Below, piece after piece: positions 14,179 through 14,919 of a DNA stretch of 14,919 bases (position 1 is its first letter; every line of letters begins with the position of its first letter). A model generated the notes under the pieces. The model did not search any database and had not been told where the DNA came from. It saw only the letters and a program-made list of their open reading frames with translations. The DNA lies in assembly GCA_016098155.1 (NCBI GenBank), contig JAAAJB010000742.1:1-14919 (forward strand). The letters are read 5' to 3'. The stretch is from Actinomortierella ambigua (lineage: Eukaryota > Mortierellomycota > Mortierellomycetes > Mortierellales > Mortierellaceae). The translations under genes were made by a program, and so were the position numbers.

Positions 14179-14919
14179 CTACTTGATTCTTTTTCTGGCG
14201 TCGACGATATCATCAAATCTCCAAGGTCTTTTCCTGTTCTTGTCGAAGTTATGGTCCGAAATTTTGTTGACTTCCATCTACAAGAGATGCGTATAAAGTC
14301 AATTAGAAACAGGTTTGCACATCGCCCTCTACCTTGTGCCATAACAATAACAAAACCTCGTACCTTTGTATTAAGGAGTATCGGTAGAGTGGCCAAGAGT
14401 GCCGGCACGGTCGCAACGGAACATGGTATGGTGAACCAGCCGACCCTCTCGAGCAGGTAGACTCCACGCACCTTAAACGTGAGCCTCATGGCAAGACCAC
14501 TGTCATGCACCACCTGCAACAGTGGCACCAAGTCGCTTCCTTTGTCTAGAAATGACTTGCCAAATCTAGCAAGACGAAATAAATCCCAATAGGTCTTGGC
14601 CTTGCAGGTCGCCCTGCATGGACCGGTGATTTCGCTGTACATAATCTCGTAACCGAACGCCTTCACGAGAATGTCAGGCCGATCTGGCTTCAATCCTTGG
14701 ATCTTCTGAACAGACGATTCTGCGTTGGGGCTGCAATTCAAAAATGCGAAAGTAAAGCAATTGAGTTGCTTTGCACATGTTACAACGTCAATGGAAAGAA
14801 ACATAAAAAGTCAACTTACTATAGATCTACCAGGCAAAAATAGAACGTGGAACGGGTTAGTAACTGCTTAACGAATGGTGCAGCACAAAGAACATGTTTA
14901 CAAAAAGTCAACACTTACT
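14179..14919 (-). CDS. Accessory-type hypothetical protein, possibly nuclease-like fold (5' part missing)
   Basis: The gene runs off the right edge; only its 3' part is seen. My model is complement(join(14179..14277, 14364..14730, 14820..14863 or 14820..14826, 14919..)). The largest exon gives PNAESSVQKIQGLKPDRPD, then EIMYSEITGP, a Cys/Lys-rich loop, a helical WDLFRLARFGKSFLD segment, and the strand-like LVPLLQVVHDSG, AMRLTFKV and GVYLLERVGWFTIP. The last exon encodes MEVNKISDHNFDKNRKRPW and ends in a basic DARKRIK before TAG. The PD...E pattern with alternating strands recalls the lineage-expanded PD-(D/E)XK-like accessory proteins of Mucoromycota. This is recollection of style, not a proven hit. 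Where the ExK lysine would be expected the protein reads EIT, so it may be inactive or of another fold. Function unknown. Confidence 0.68.
14278..14363 (-). other. Last intron of the right-edge gene
   Basis: Read on the minus strand, donor GTACGAG follows ACAAAG (Lys), and acceptor CTCTTGTAG ends at 14278. It is 86 bp and phase 0. Without splicing the frame continues for about 87 more codons of poorer composition to a stop at 14103; with it the protein ends in a short basic tail. A CTAATT branch candidate precedes the acceptor. Confidence 0.75.
14731..14819 (-). other. Intron in the right-edge gene with strong donor and acceptor
   Basis: The donor GTAAGTTGAC begins at 14819 and the acceptor TTTTTGAATTGCAG ends at 14731, 89 bp, phase 2. 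All three frames reading from the upstream exon into the intron hit stops near the donor, which supports removal. An ATG inside it (14804) opens a frame into the next exon, but I judge that start spurious. Confidence 0.8.

Noticed and set aside
14103..14804. Unspliced 233-codon reading of the right-edge gene starting at ATG 14804
   Set aside because: Its start lies within a well-formed intron, and its C-terminus reads through another well-formed intron. The spliced model gives more protein-like ends.

Overview
The window reads as nuclear DNA of an early-diverging fungus, most probably Mortierellomycotina (Mortierella sensu lato). Supporting signs are short GT-AG introns of about 55-210 bp, CT-rich leaders before start codons, a protein kinase fused to a long Sel1-repeat array, F-box/LRR proteins with degenerate repeats, and an accessory-type protein at the right edge. 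The taxon is inferred from gene style, not from a marker gene.

Layout: (1) 1-380 is intergenic, opening with a 24-bp tandem repeat cut by the window edge. (2) 381-2636 (+) is an intronless F-box-like/LRR-like protein. (3) 2637-3032 is the gap between convergent 3' ends. (4) 3033-5656 (-) is a protein kinase with 13 Sel1 repeats; its ATG is split from the body by an 86-bp intron, so its first coding exon is just the start codon. (5) 5657-6490 is intergenic, with an interrupted poly-T tract and a small 8-bp minisatellite. (6) 6491-9085 (-) is an F-box protein with AMN1-like leucine-rich repeats and a disordered insert. (7) 9086-10060 is a divergent promoter region with GA, AGC and CT tracts. 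(8) 10061-13908 (+) is a secreted GH31 alpha-glucosidase of six exons, 1046 aa as modelled, with two tandem trefoil (P-type) domains before the catalytic domain. (9) 14179-14919 (-) is the 3' part of an accessory-type protein with at least three introns, running off the window.

The genes form no evident pathway. Two F-box proteins suggest SCF ubiquitin-ligase adaptors, the Sel1 kinase suggests signalling on a scaffold, and the GH31 enzyme suggests digestion of extracellular or vacuolar alpha-glucans. The most useful results are the reconstructed splice structures: the tandem-trefoil glucosidase, the ATG-only coding exon of the kinase, and a possible 7-nt microexon in the last gene. No RNA gene, CRISPR array or intact transposon was seen.
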